Numbered from the stretch's first letter, positions 34,445-43,796 are shown. The stretch: DNA of 64,000 bases from Streptomyces caniferus (GCF_009811555.1 NZ_BLIN01000005.1:1683501-1747500); one strand, 5' to 3'. The notes: a model not told the origin generated them from the letters alone. Numbers and translations: made by a program.

Positions 34445-35665
34445 TCATGGGTGAGGAACGCGATAGCCGCTCAGCAAAAACACCACGGACCGCTCCCGTT
34501 CGACCCAGACGGAGGTGTCCAGGTCCACGGACTGCAGCAGCGCGCACTCGACTTCGTAGCCGCCGTCGGCCAGTGCCCGGCCCAGCGCTTCGGCCTCGTC
34601 GCGGGTGGCGGCGTGGGTGACGATCCGTTCGGGGCGGCGGGCCGCGCAAGCGGTGACGACCTCCGCTCCCCCGGCGCCGACCCGGATCACATCGGGCTCG
34701 GGGAGGTCGTCCAGGATCTGCGGTGCGCGCCCGCGCACGACCTGGAGTTGGACGCCGTGGCGGCGGGCGAGGGCGGCGGCGCGTCCGCAGGCGTCCGGGT
34801 CGGCGTCCACCGCGATGACGGCGGCGCCGAAGCGCGCGGCCTCCACCGCGGCGGCACCGCTGCCCGCGCCGATGTCCCAGACCAGGTCGCCCACCTGCGG
34901 TCCGAGACGGGCGAGTTGTGCGGTCCGCAACTGGACGGACTCCCCCTCACCCAGGGCACCGCCGTAGGCGCCGGCCGGAAGTCCCCAGCCGCGCGCGCCC
35001 GTCGGATGACCCACCTCGCGGCCGGCGATCCAGCCAGTTCCCTGGGCCGCGGCGCCGGCGGGCGAACCGCCGACGACAATCACGACATTGGGGTCACGCC
35101 AGACATGGTCGGCGACCTTGTCGGATGTGAGGACAGTCACCCGCTCGCGATCGGTGCCCAGATCCTCGCAGATCACGAAGGTGCGGTGGACGCCGCCGAG
35201 CAGCAGGGCGAGTTCGGCGGGTCCGGCGCCGGGCGAGGTGAGCACCGCGACCTTGGTGTGGGCGCGGCAGACGTTCACCGCGCGGCGCAGGTCGCGACTG
35301 TGGGCGACGACGACCTGGGCGTCGTCCCAGGGCATACCGGCCCGCGCGAAGGCGGCCGCGACGGAGGAGACGGCCGGCACCACTTCGACTTCCAGGCCGT
35401 GCTCGGGTGCCCGCAGGGTGCGTACGACACCGAAGAACCCGGGGTCGCCGTCGGCGAGCACGACGGCGGTGCCGCGGTGCTGGGCGATGCGGCGGGCGGC
35501 CAGGGACACACTGCCGAGCCGGATCCGCTCGGCGTTCGGCGGGACTTCGGGCAGTGCGAGGTGGTGGGCGGCGCCGGCCACCAGCGTGGCGGCGCCGAGG
35601 GCGGAGCGGGCGGCGGCGGTCAGCGCGGAGCCGTCCCATCCGATCACCGTGACCCGGTCGGCCAT
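34445..35665 (-). CDS. cobL: Precorrin-6Y C5,15-methyltransferase (decarboxylating)
   Basis: A 406-aa two-domain cobalamin enzyme: CbiE-like methylase in the N-terminal about 205 residues (VTVIGWDGSALTAAARSAL, LASSVAAAFARAG type loop) and CbiT-like Rossmann methylase in the C-terminal half (GDLVWDIGAGSGAAAVEAARFGA). It methylates C5 and C15 and removes the C12 acetate carboxylate. ATG 35663-35665 follows CCAGGAGA. The upstream neighbour at 35842 is unrelated. Confidence 0.93.
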   Translation of the reverse strand: MADRVTVIGWDGSALTAAARSALGAATLVAGAAHHLALPEVPPNAERIRLGSVSLAARRIAQHRGTAVVLADGDPGFFGVVRTLRAPEHGLEVEVVPAVSSVAAAFARAGMPWDDAQVVVAHSRDLRRAVNVCRAHTKVAVLTSPGAGPAELALLLGGVHRTFVICEDLGTDRERVTVLTSDKVADHVWRDPNVVIVVGGSPAGAAAQGTGWIAGREVGHPTGARGWGLPAGAYGGALGEGESVQLRTAQLARLGPQVGDLVWDIGAGSGAAAVEAARFGAAVIAVDADPDACGRAAALARRHGVQLQVVRGRAPQILDDLPEPDVIRVGAGGAEVVTACAARRPERIVTHAATRDEAEALGRALADGGYEVECALLQSVDLDTSVWVERERSVVFLLSGYRVPHP

Positions 35666-35841
35666 GCTCGTCAGTCTCCTGGGGCTGCTGTGGTTACGCG
35701 CGCGGGGGCGGCAGGGGGCCGGCTGCGGGCGGCCGCGGGCCGGTGGGGGTGCCGCTGTGGTGCGCCGGTCCGCGCGGGTCGCGCAGGTGCGCGGCAGGCC
35801 GAGGGTACCCCGAGAGGATCGGGCCGGAGCGCGGGCCCGGG

Positions 35842-36477
35842 TCAGTTCCACTCGGGGTAGGGGAATCCGTTCGCGTCCGCCGGCGGGCCGGGGATCCCGT
35901 CGAGGTCCTCGGGCAGCAGGCTCCACACGATCAGATCGGTGCGGATGTCGGCCCAGCCGCCGTCCTCGGTGCGGCTGCGGGCTATGAAGGCATTGCGCAG
36001 CACGCCCTCGCTGATGCAGCCGATCTTCTGGGCGACCTGCTGGGAGGCGGTGTTGCCGGCGGCGGTGCGCAGCTCGATGCGTTCGAACTTCTGGTCGTGG
36101 AAGAGCCAGTGGGCCACGGCGAGCGAGGCCTCGGAGGCATACCCCTCACCGCGGGCCCAGGAGGCGACGACATAACTGAGCTCGCTGGAGCGGATCCGCC
36201 AGTCGGTGTGGCGCAGTTGCGCGACACCGACCAGGCGCTGGGTGAGGAACTCGGTGATCGCGAAGTCGATGCCGTGGCCCGAGACCCGTTCGGCGGGGGC
36301 GCTCTCGAGGGCCCAGGCGCGCGCGGCGTCCTCGGTGTACGGCTGGGGTATCGCGGTCCAGGCGGCGACCAGCTCGTCGTTCATCATCGCGGTGAGGGCC
36401 GGGACGTCGGCCTCCTCGAAAGGGCGCAGCACCAACCGGTCCGTGCTGATGGAAATATCCGGAAAGGTCGATGTCAT
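35842..36477 (-). CDS. GNAT N-acetyltransferase (RimJ-like)
   Basis: A 211-aa acetyltransferase of the ribosomal-protein/RimJ type: ISTDRLVLRPFEEADVPALTAMM at the N-terminus, VVASWARGEGYASEASLAVAHWLF as the acetyl-CoA loop, and AGNTASQQVAQKIGCISEG near the end. Members acetylate protein N-termini or small molecules; the target is not clear. The gap behind it holds the metNIQ terminator. Confidence 0.9.
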   Translation of the reverse strand: MTSTFPDISISTDRLVLRPFEEADVPALTAMMNDELVAAWTAIPQPYTEDAARAWALESAPAERVSGHGIDFAITEFLTQRLVGVAQLRHTDWRIRSSELSYVVASWARGEGYASEASLAVAHWLFHDQKFERIELRTAAGNTASQQVAQKIGCISEGVLRNAFIARSRTEDGGWADIRTDLIVWSLLPEDLDGIPGPPADANGFPYPEWN

Positions 36478-36805
36478 GCCGCTGCTCCCACGCCGTTGAC
36501 TGTGGTGTTCCGGAACGTCGCGGGCTGTGAGACCGCGAGGTCACGGGCCGTCTTGACCGTCTTGAATGCACCAGCATGCAGCATCGGCGCGCGGGTGTGC
36601 CACGCGCGTGGGCCCCGGCCGCGCGCAGCGCGGGTCCGGGGCCCGGTGACGGCGCGTACGGCGGGCCACCCTCGGGTGACCTGCGCACGGACGACCGCAC
36701 GTCCACACCCGCGCACCCCCGAAGGGGGGTGCGCGGCGGGGAAAAACGTTCAGGACAGGGGAACGGCGTCCGGACGGCAGGGAGACGTCAGGACAGTCGC
36801 CCGCA
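36478..36805. other. 328-bp intergenic region with metQ terminator hairpins
   Basis: The segment between metQ and the GNAT gene has no convincing open frame. It holds an 11-bp stem CGCGCACCCCC (36710-36720) with 36725-36735, loop GAAG, placed like the metNIQ terminator, and a weaker GC-rich palindrome near 36611-36646. Confidence 0.65.
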
Positions 36806-37660
36806 TCAGCTCTTGGCGGGGCCGAAGGCCGGGATGACCGAGCCGTCCGTGTACTTGTCCTGGATGAACTTCTTGACCTCGGGGGAGTTCAGGAGCTTGG
36901 CCAGCTTCTTGATCCGCGGGTCGTTCTCGTTGCCCTTCTTGACCGCGAGGAAGTTGGCGTAGGGGTTGCCCTTCGCCTTCTCCAGGGCAAGCGCGTCGGT
37001 GGAGGGCTTGAGGTGGGCGCCGATGGCGAAGTTGCCGTTGATGATCGCGGCGTCGACGTCGTCGATGCGCGGCGCGGTCTGGGCGGCCTCCAGCTCCGTG
37101 ATCTTGATGCCCTTGTCGTCCTTGACGTCCGTCAGCTTGGCGTCGGAGCCGACACCGGGCTTGAGGGTGATCACGCCGTTGTCGGCGAGCAGCTTGAGCG
37201 CCCGGCCCTCGTTGGAGGGGTCGTTGGGGACCGAGACGGTGCTGCCGGACTTGAGCTGGGAGAGCTTGTCGATCTTCTTGGAGTAGACGCCCAGCGGCTC
37301 GATGAGCACGTTCTGGACGGGCACGATGTGCGTGCCGTTCTCCTTGTTGAAGGTGTCGAGGAACGGCTTGTGCTGGAAGAAGTTGGCGTCGACCTGGCCG
37401 TCGTCGGTGACCTTGTTGGGGATCTTGTAGTCGTTGAACGGCTTGACGACCAGCTTGAGGCCCGCCTTCGCCGCCAGCTTGTTCTTGACGAAGTCGAGAA
37501 TGGCGCCGTGGGGGGTGGGGCTCGCGGCGACGACGAGCGGGGCGTTCTTGTCACCCTTGTCGCTGGCGGTGGTGTCGGAGGGGGCGCTGCAGGCGCTCGC
37601 GCCGAGGGCGACGGCGGAGGCGGCGGCTATGGCGACGGAGATCTTGACGGTGTTGCGCAC
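36806..37660 (-). CDS. metQ: Methionine-binding lipoprotein MetQ
   Basis: A 284-aa NlpA/MetQ family solute-binding lipoprotein: signal plus lipobox LGASAC near residue 23, then the NlpA fold (VVAASPTPHGAILDFVK, FNDYKIPNKVTDDGQVDANFFQHKPFLDTF, PNDPSNEGRALKLLADNGVI). It binds methionine outside the membrane for the ABC transporter encoded just upstream (MetN and MetI). GTG 37660 has AAGAGG about 10 bases before. Last gene of metN-metI-metQ. Confidence 0.94.
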   Translation of the reverse strand: MRNTVKISVAIAAASAVALGASACSAPSDTTASDKGDKNAPLVVAASPTPHGAILDFVKNKLAAKAGLKLVVKPFNDYKIPNKVTDDGQVDANFFQHKPFLDTFNKENGTHIVPVQNVLIEPLGVYSKKIDKLSQLKSGSTVSVPNDPSNEGRALKLLADNGVITLKPGVGSDAKLTDVKDDKGIKITELEAAQTAPRIDDVDAAIINGNFAIGAHLKPSTDALALEKAKGNPYANFLAVKKGNENDPRIKKLAKLLNSPEVKKFIQDKYTDGSVIPAFGPAKS

Positions 37661-37757
37661 GAAGAGTGCCTCTTTCTTGTTCACGCACAGGGGTTCATGT
37701 GCGGTGTCCGCCCGGCAAAGGGTCCGGGCTCTCGGGTCGGAGCGGGTGGCTCCGGGT

Positions 37758-38492
37758 TCAGGCGGCTTCGGTGACGGCGGGCGGCTCCTCGGTGCGGGCG
37801 CGGCGCAGGCCGACACGCAGGGAGGAGGCACGGGTGCCGCGCTGGGCAAGCCGGCGCACGAGGCGGTCGCCGAGCACCTGGACGAGGGTGACCAGGAGGA
37901 TCAGCTCCACCACGGTGGCGATCATCAGCGGGGTCTCGTACTGCTGATAGCCGTAGGTGTAGGCGAGGTCGCCCAGCCCGCCGCCGCCGACCGCGCCGGC
38001 GATGGCGGAGTAGCCGATCAGCTGGATGACCAGGGTGGTGACGCCCGCGATCAGTGCGGGCAGCGCCTGCGGGAGCAGCACCTTGAAGACGATGGTCCAG
38101 GTGCCGCCGCCCATGGCGTGGGCGGCCTCGACCAGGCCGTGGTCGACCTCGCGCAGGGCCGCTTCCACCAGCCGGGCGAAGAACGGGATGGCGGCGAGCG
38201 CGAGCGGGACCACCGCGCCGGTCGGACCGATGGACACGCCGACGAGGAACCGGGTGAAGGGGATCAGCACCACGATCAGGATCAGGAACGGGAAGGACCG
38301 TCCGATGTTCACGATCGCGCCGAGCACCTTGTTCACGACGACGTTCTGCAGGACGGCGCCGCGGTGGGTCAGGTGCAGCAGCACGCCGAGCGGGATGCCC
38401 AGGAGCACCGCGTAGAACCCCGACCACCACACCATGAAGAGGGTGTCGAGCGTGCGGTCGTACAGCAGCGGCTGCATCTCGTTCCAGGTCAC
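37758..38492 (-). CDS. metI: Methionine ABC transporter permease MetI
   Basis: A 244-aa permease of five or six helices with the ABC EAA-like loop (EAAHAMGGGTWTIVFKVLLPQALP). The GTG start overlaps the metN stop (GTGA), so the two are translationally coupled. It forms the membrane channel for methionine import. A 97-bp gap separates it from metQ. Confidence 0.94.
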   Translation of the reverse strand: MTWNEMQPLLYDRTLDTLFMVWWSGFYAVLLGIPLGVLLHLTHRGAVLQNVVVNKVLGAIVNIGRSFPFLILIVVLIPFTRFLVGVSIGPTGAVVPLALAAIPFFARLVEAALREVDHGLVEAAHAMGGGTWTIVFKVLLPQALPALIAGVTTLVIQLIGYSAIAGAVGGGGLGDLAYTYGYQQYETPLMIATVVELILLVTLVQVLGDRLVRRLAQRGTRASSLRVGLRRARTEEPPAVTEAA

Positions 38493-39583
38493 TTGGCGCC
38501 TTCCTTCTGCAGCGTGGCGGCGGGCTCCGGGGTGGCCGGCGCTTCGGCGGGTTCGGCGGCGGTCGCCGCGGCGCCGGAGTCGACGTCCGCGACGTCCACC
38601 TGTAGTCCCTGCTCCCGCAGGAAGCCGATGGGCACGACGTTCTCCTCGAAGCGGCCGGGCAGCTCGATGCGCATCCGGCCGACCTGCTTGCCGCCGACGG
38701 TGTCCATGGCGGCGCCGAGGATCGAGATGTCGACGTTGTAGGTGCGCGACAGCTCGGAGATCACCGGGCGGGTGGCGGCGGAGCCGTGGAAGGTGATGTC
38801 GACGACGGTGCGGTCGTCTGCGGAGGGCTCGCCGCCGACCGGGAACAGCTCCCGGGCCAGCTCGGAGCCGGGGGTGGCGAGCAGCTCGGCGACGGTGCCC
38901 TGCTCGACGACGCGGCCGTTCTTCATCAGGGCGGCCGAGTCGCAGATCGTCTTGACCACGTCCATCTCGTGCGTGATGAGCACGATCGTCAGGCCCAGCT
39001 TGCGGTTGAGGTCGCGCAGCAGCTGGAGGATGGAGCGGGTGGTCTCCGGGTCCAGGGCGCTGGTGGCCTCGTCGGAGAGCAGCACCTTGGGGTCGCCGGC
39101 GAGCGCGCGGGCGATGCCGACGCGCTGCTTCTGTCCGCCCGAGAGCTGGGCGGGGTAGGCCTTGGCCTTGTCGGCGAGGCCCACCAGCTCCAGCAGCTCC
39201 AGCGCCTTGCGGGAGCGCTCACGGCGGTCGACCTTGAGGATCTCCAGCGGCAGCTCGACGTTGTCCTGGACGGTGCGCGAGGACAGCAGGTTGAAGTGCT
39301 GGAAGACCATGCCGATGTGGCTGCGGGCGGCGCGCAGTCCGGCACTGGCCCGCTTGCCGCGCCCGGCGATGGACGTCAGCTCCTGGCCGGCGACGGTGAC
39401 CGTGCCGGAGGTGGGGCGCTCCAGGAGGTTGAGGCAGCGGATGAGGGTGGATTTACCGGCGCCGCTCTGGCCGATGACGCCGTACACCTCGCCCTCGCGA
39501 ACGTGCAGATCGACGCCGTCCAGGGCGGTGACTTCGCGGTCTCCGGAACGGTAGACCTTGGTCAGGCCCGTTGTGGTGATCAC
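38489..39583 (-). CDS. metN: Methionine ABC transporter ATP-binding protein MetN
   Basis: A 364-aa ATPase: Walker A GQSGAGKST, Q-loop and signature LSGGQKQRV, Walker B VLLSDEATSALD, and a C-terminal NIL (substrate-sensing ACT-like) domain around residues 250-330 that is typical of MetN and mediates trans-inhibition by methionine. It starts at GTG 39583. First gene of the operon; upstream 383 bp carry a palindrome that may be its operator. Confidence 0.95.
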   Translation of the reverse strand: MITTTGLTKVYRSGDREVTALDGVDLHVREGEVYGVIGQSGAGKSTLIRCLNLLERPTSGTVTVAGQELTSIAGRGKRASAGLRAARSHIGMVFQHFNLLSSRTVQDNVELPLEILKVDRRERSRKALELLELVGLADKAKAYPAQLSGGQKQRVGIARALAGDPKVLLSDEATSALDPETTRSILQLLRDLNRKLGLTIVLITHEMDVVKTICDSAALMKNGRVVEQGTVAELLATPGSELARELFPVGGEPSADDRTVVDITFHGSAATRPVISELSRTYNVDISILGAAMDTVGGKQVGRMRIELPGRFEENVVPIGFLREQGLQVDVADVDSGAAATAAEPAEAPATPEPAATLQKEGAK

Positions 39584-39966
39584 TAGGGAATTCCGTCACT
39601 GTCGAGTGCTCGGCGGCTCGCCCGCCGGGCACGGGGCATTCTTGCGAGTGCGGCAGAGGGGAACAGGGAGCGGCGGCGGGCGCGGGGCCCGGCTCCGGGT
39701 TCCGGTGACGCGGGGCGGCCGTGGCCGTCGGGTGTCCGACGTACGGCACATGGCAACGGGTCTCGCTTCGGGGCGCGAGGCTCAGGCGGGGGCCCTCAGC
39801 GGTCACACATTCGACACATGCAACGAGCACCGGGCGTCAGGTACGCCTCGGTCGCAGGGGTGCGGCTGCTCGTCGTGGTCATGGCGGCAAGTAAACCAGA
39901 CAGCCGTGCGGGCCGATCAAGCCAGTCCGTATAGCGGACACGCCTGACCGACCCGTGGACAACGCC
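39584..39966. other. 383-bp upstream region of metN with a short palindrome
   Basis: No gene is convincing here; a short Cys-containing frame on the minus strand has poor codon use. The regulatory candidate is the palindrome GTCCGTATAGCGGAC (39925-39939) in an AT-richer patch. I looked for a SAM-type riboswitch and could not find its conserved helices. Confidence 0.6.
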
Positions 39967-40614
39967 CTATCCGACGACGGTGATCTCCACCGCCCCGCCC
40001 GTGGCCTGGGCGGATACCGCCGAGAGGTCGGGGACCACCACGTCCGCCGACAGCTCCTCGGCCCGGTGCGTTGTGGTCAACGCCACGGTCACCATGCCGG
40101 CCGCGCGGCCGGCCGTCAGTCCGGCCGGCGCGTCCTCGAAGACCACACAGCGGGCCGGGTCCACCCCGAGCCGCTCGGCGGCGAGCAGGAACGGCTCCGG
40201 GTCCGGCTTGCCCCGCCTGATGTCATCGGCGGCTATCAGGGTCTTGGTGCGGATGCCGGCCTCGTCGAGCCGGGCCTCGGCCAGCCGCCGGGTGGCCGAG
40301 GTCACCACGGCCCACCGCTCGGCGGGCAGGCTCTCCAGCAGGGCCAGGGTGCCGGGCAGCGCCACGACTCCCCCGGCGACGTCCTCGACCTCCAGGTGCT
40401 CGATCCGGGCCACCGCCTCGGGCACCCGGCCGGCGGGCAGCAGATCGGCGACGATCTCCGCCGCCGGGCGGCCGTGCAGCTGGATCTCGGCGAAGGCCTG
40501 CTCGGTGATGCCGTACTCCTTCGCCCACCGGGTCCAGCAGCGGCGGACGGACTCCAGGGAGGAGATCAAGGTGCCGTCGTTGTCGAAAAGGAGCGCATCA
40601 GCGGTGATCTTCAT
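39967..40614 (-). CDS. HAD-superfamily hydrolase
   Basis: A 215-aa HAD-IA phosphatase: motif I FDNDGTLISS (nucleophile Asp and acid-base Asp), motif II VVTSATRRL (Ser/Thr), motif III K in RRGKPDPEPF, and motif IV VFEDAPAGLTAG. A helical cap lies between motifs I and II. It resembles sugar-phosphate or beta-phosphoglucomutase-like members; the substrate cannot be named. ATG 40612-40614 begins MKITADALLFDNDGTL. Confidence 0.92.
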   Translation of the reverse strand: MKITADALLFDNDGTLISSLESVRRCWTRWAKEYGITEQAFAEIQLHGRPAAEIVADLLPAGRVPEAVARIEHLEVEDVAGGVVALPGTLALLESLPAERWAVVTSATRRLAEARLDEAGIRTKTLIAADDIRRGKPDPEPFLLAAERLGVDPARCVVFEDAPAGLTAGRAAGMVTVALTTTHRAEELSADVVVPDLSAVSAQATGGAVEITVVG

Positions 40615-40731
40615 ACTGCACGAGCGTACGGGCCACGGTGGGGCCGACGACGGCCGCCCGCCCGGGGCCGATTAGCATCGCCCCATGCCCCACAACCCCA
40701 TGGCGCGCAGCCACGCGGCCCGGAGGTCCCG

Positions 40732-41100
40732 GTGATCGACGCGCTGACGATCGCGGTCGCGGTGACCGCTCTCGCCCTGGCCGCCTGGTGCGGTCTCGCC
40801 GCGTTCCGCGACCAGCCCACCAAGGACTGGCACTTCATCGGCATGGCACTGGTGTCGGTCCTCGGACTCGTCCAACTGGTCGTCGCCGTCGTGCAGTTGA
40901 CGCGCGGAGCCACGCCGGACAAGGGCACCGCGCTCTTCGTCGCGTACCTGCTCGGGGCGGCGGCCTGCGTCCCCGCGACCGGGTTCATGTCGCTCTCGGA
41001 GCGCACCCGCTGGGGTTCGGCCACCGTCGCGGCGGGCGCCGTGGTGCTGGCCGTACTGGAAGTGCGGCTGTTCGACATCTGGGGAGGCGGCAGTGCCTGA
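40732..41100 (+). CDS. Small membrane protein (122 aa), first of a pair
   Basis: Starts at GTG 40732 after CGGAGGTCC. The protein has four hydrophobic stretches (ALTIAVAVTALALAAWCGLAAF, HFIGMALVSVLGLVQLVVAVVQL, LFVAYLLGAAACVPATGFMSL, WGSATVAAGAVVLAVLEVRL). It overlaps the next membrane-protein gene by 8 nt, so the two are likely co-translated and may form one complex. No family name can be given. Confidence 0.82.
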   Translation: MIDALTIAVAVTALALAAWCGLAAFRDQPTKDWHFIGMALVSVLGLVQLVVAVVQLTRGATPDKGTALFVAYLLGAAACVPATGFMSLSERTRWGSATVAAGAVVLAVLEVRLFDIWGGGSA

Positions 41101-41551
41101 GACCACGGCGACCACGGCGGCGGACGGCAGCACGGCCGACGTCCCGGCGAAGCGTTCCCTGGGCACCGGCCCCGGGCGGCTGCTGGTCACGCTCTACGGC
41201 ATCTTCACCGTCGCGGCCGCGTCCCGCTCGCTCTACCAGCTCCTCGCCCAGTTCGACCGGGCCCCGCTGGCCTACAGCCTCTCGGCCGTCTCCGCGGTGG
41301 TCTACGGGTTCATCACGTTCTCGCTGGTGCGCGGGGGTGAGGGCGCCCGCCGGGCCGCGATCGTCTGCTGCGCGCTGGAGCTGCTCGGGGTGCTCGGCAT
41401 CGGCACCTGGACGCTGCTCGACCGGTCCGCTTTCCCCGACGCCACGGTCTGGTCGGACTACGGCATGGGCTACCTCTTCATTCCGGTCATCCTGCCCGTC
41501 ACCGGGCTGCTGTGGCTGCGCCGGGCCCGTACGGAGCAGCCCGCCGGCTAG
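41093..41551 (+). CDS. Membrane protein (152 aa), second of the pair
   Basis: GTG 41093 lies inside the end of the previous gene and follows GGGAGGCGGCA. After a 25-residue polar N-terminus come four helices (LLVTLYGIFTVAAASRSLYQLL, APLAYSLSAVSAVVYGFITFSLV, AIVCCALELLGVLGIGTWTLL, YLFIPVILPVTGLLWL). Function unknown; it ends just before a terminator shared with the convergent GNAT gene. Confidence 0.82.
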   Translation: MPETTATTAADGSTADVPAKRSLGTGPGRLLVTLYGIFTVAAASRSLYQLLAQFDRAPLAYSLSAVSAVVYGFITFSLVRGGEGARRAAIVCCALELLGVLGIGTWTLLDRSAFPDATVWSDYGMGYLFIPVILPVTGLLWLRRARTEQPAG

Positions 41552-41557
41552 GCGGAC

Positions 41558-41588
41558 GGGAGGACGGACCCGCACGGGCCGTCCTCCC
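41558..41588. terminator. Bidirectional terminator
   Basis: 10-bp stem GGGAGGACGG (41558-41567) with CCGTCCTCCC (41579-41588) plus an inner CCC/GGG pair, between convergent genes. Confidence 0.8.
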
Positions 41589-41599
41589 CTCCCCTTCTC

Positions 41600-42142
41600 T
41601 CACGCCTGGGCGGCGAACTCCCCCTGGCTCGCTCCGGCGGATGCGCCCACCGCGGTGGCCTCCGTGCGGAGCTCCTTCTCCAGCGTCACCACGGTGAGCC
41701 GGGGAGTGAGCTGCTCGGTGCCGACGGGCACATAGCCGCGGCTGCGGTAGAGCCGCAGGTTGCCCTCGCTGCGGTGGCCGGTGAACAGGCGGAAGCGCGT
41801 GGCCGACCGCTCGGCCGCCAGCCGCTCCTCGACGGCGGCGAGCAGCCGTCCGCCCAGGCCGTGCCGCTGCATCCGCGGGTGCACGATGAGCTTGGCTATC
41901 CGCGCGGTGCCGTCCTCGTCGACCGTGCCGCGCACGGACCCGACCACCTCCTCGCCGAGCCTGGCCACCATGACGCAGGCCTCGCCCAGTTCGGCGCGCA
42001 GCGCCTGCAGCGTCTGGGTGAGCGGCTCGATGCCGTAGTCGTCGTACAGCGCGGCTTCCTGCTGGTAGCAGAGGAACTGGAGTTTGAGGATCTGCTCGGC
42101 GTCCTGGTCGGTCGCCGCAGAGATGGCCACGCTCGTGCCCAT
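41600..42142 (-). CDS. GNAT N-acetyltransferase
   Basis: A 180-aa acetyltransferase. The acetyl-CoA loop reads IVHPRMQRHGLGGRLLAAVEERLAAE, followed by LFTGHRSEGNLRLYRSRGYVPVG. The N-terminus (ISAATDQDAEQILKLQFLCYQQEAALYDD) and the stretch RFRLFTGHRSEGN recall small-molecule acetyltransferases. GGGGAGG precedes the ATG. Its substrate is unknown. Confidence 0.9.
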   Translation of the reverse strand: MGTSVAISAATDQDAEQILKLQFLCYQQEAALYDDYGIEPLTQTLQALRAELGEACVMVARLGEEVVGSVRGTVDEDGTARIAKLIVHPRMQRHGLGGRLLAAVEERLAAERSATRFRLFTGHRSEGNLRLYRSRGYVPVGTEQLTPRLTVVTLEKELRTEATAVGASAGASQGEFAAQA

Positions 42143-42485
42143 GCGCGTATGCCTCCCCTATTCGGTTCGCTGGTCCGGGCGCTGAGGGTGAGAGGGGTGC
42201 GCCCGGAACGATGTGCCCTGACAGACGGCGCCGCGGGGTACCCGTCGCCGTCGTGGCGTGGCTGACACTGCTCCTTCCGGGATCCCCGGTATGTGGCAGC
42301 GGCAATCTCCGCCGCGAGCATTCTGCGCAGGCAATCGGAGCAGGCGGAACGGACCGGCACCGAGCTCTCCTGTGACATTCCCAACTCAGATGAGAGTGCG
42401 GGGAGGTGGTGCCGGTCCGGACTCCGCCGGGGCGGCGGCCGGCCGCGGGGGCCAGCCCTTCGCTGGGGTCGGCCCTTCGCGGGGG
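42143..42485. other. 343-bp intergenic region, no gene assigned
   Basis: Between the GNAT gene and the end of glpQ. A minus-strand GTG at 42360 preceded by AGGAG opens a frame containing a CxxC (CSDC), but it runs out of frame through the start of the GNAT gene and has weaker third-position G+C, so I do not call it. The GNAT promoter must lie here; no other signal is clear. Confidence 0.55.
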
Positions 42486-43622
42486 TCAGTGCTTGCGGAA
42501 CTGTGCGGCCGCCAGCAGCGCGGTGTCGGGGTTGTCGGAGAACAGGCCGTCGATACCGGTGCCCAGGAGCGCCTTGAAGAAGCGGAGGGAGTCGCCGTAG
42601 GCGTTCGGGTCGGTGCCGCGGCGGAAGTCGGTCGGCAGGAAGGTGTTCTCGTTGCGGACCGTGTACGGGTGCAGCACCAGCCCGGCGGCGTGTGCGTCCT
42701 CGACCACGGAGCTGGGCTCGCCGAGCTTGCCGTCGGCGTCCCGCGGGATGATCACGGTCAGGTCCGGACCGATGCCCTGGGCGAAGCCGGCCAGCCACTT
42801 CAGGCCCGCGGGCTTGACCAGGTCGGCAACGGTGCGCGGGTCACCGGACACCGTGAAGTCCCAGGGGCGGTCCTTGAGCGTGCCCAGCAGGACGACCTTG
42901 GGGCAGTCGACGAGCTTGTCCAGCCGCTGGATGCTGCTGGGTTCGAAGGACTGCAGGAAGTTCGGGGAGTGCTTCTTGTGCCGGCCGTGCGCCCGCAGGG
43001 CCTTGGCCAGCCGCTCCTCCAGGCCGAGGCCGAGCCCCCGGAAGTAGGTGGGGTGCTTGGTCTCGATGTGCAGCCAGACGGGGCGGCCCCGCTTGCGGCC
43101 CTCGCGCTCGGCCCACTGCAGGACCTCCTCGAAGGTCGGCACCTCCCACACACCGTCGTAGAGGGTGTTGTGCTGGCGGGTGCCCGGTATGCGCTCCTTG
43201 GCGCGCAGCGTCTTGAGCTCCGCGAGCGTGAAGTCCTCGGTGAACCAGCCGGTCAGCTTGGCGCCGTCGACGGTCTTGGTGGTCTTGCGGCCCGCGAACT
43301 CGGGGTGCGCGGAGACATCGGTGGTGGCGGTGATGTCGTTCTCGTGACGGCAGACCAGGTGGCCGTCCTTGGTGGGGACGAGGTCCTGCTCGATGACGTC
43401 CGCGCCCATGTCGAGGGCGAGTTGGTAGGAGCCGAAGGTGTGCTCGGGGCGGTAGCCGCTCGCACCGCGGTGGCCGACGATCAGCGGCACCGGCAGTTTC
43501 CGGGGCACGCCGTCGCGCTCGCGGGCGCTCGCCTGGCCGGCTCCGCCGAACACCGCCGCTCCCGCGCCGAGTGCCGCGGCCCCCAGCACCGTCCGTCGTC
43601 CCGGCTGCTGCCACTTGTGCAT
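42486..43622 (-). CDS. glpQ: Secreted glycerophosphodiester phosphodiesterase
   Basis: A 378-aa GDPD-family hydrolase. It begins with a twin-arginine-type export signal (PGRRTVLGAAALGAGAAVFGG) and then has the catalytic GHRGASGYRPEHT, metal ligands in GADVIEQDLVPTKDGHLVCRHE, and WLHIETKHP. It hydrolyses glycerophosphodiesters to glycerol 3-phosphate outside the cell, a phosphate-scavenging activity. By locus and sequence it appears to be the counterpart of the PhoP-controlled glpQ1 of S. coelicolor (from memory). AAGGAG lies seven bases before ATG 43622. Four 11-nt repeats upstream look like a PHO box. Confidence 0.92.
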   Translation of the reverse strand: MHKWQQPGRRTVLGAAALGAGAAVFGGAGQASARERDGVPRKLPVPLIVGHRGASGYRPEHTFGSYQLALDMGADVIEQDLVPTKDGHLVCRHENDITATTDVSAHPEFAGRKTTKTVDGAKLTGWFTEDFTLAELKTLRAKERIPGTRQHNTLYDGVWEVPTFEEVLQWAEREGRKRGRPVWLHIETKHPTYFRGLGLGLEERLAKALRAHGRHKKHSPNFLQSFEPSSIQRLDKLVDCPKVVLLGTLKDRPWDFTVSGDPRTVADLVKPAGLKWLAGFAQGIGPDLTVIIPRDADGKLGEPSSVVEDAHAAGLVLHPYTVRNENTFLPTDFRRGTDPNAYGDSLRFFKALLGTGIDGLFSDNPDTALLAAAQFRKH

Positions 43623-43796
43623 GCCCACGCTCCTTGTCCGAGGTTTTTCGGTGTGTTCCAGGTGCTTCCGGGTGTTTTCCGGCGTGCGGTGAGGCGTGTT
43701 GCACACCGGCCCACGGAACCGGGCCGATCGTAAGCACGGACGGGTCATGCCGGGGAGACGCCCGCCAACATAGGGGGGAACATGGTGGTAACACAC

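Noticed and set aside
39584..39954. Possible SAM riboswitch before metN
   Set aside because: No SAM-I or SAM-IV core sequence is recognisable in the leader.
41896..42360. Minus-strand frame with CxxC starting near GTG 42360
   Set aside because: It runs 250 nt into the GNAT gene in another frame and has lower third-position G+C than real genes, despite an AGGAG upstream.
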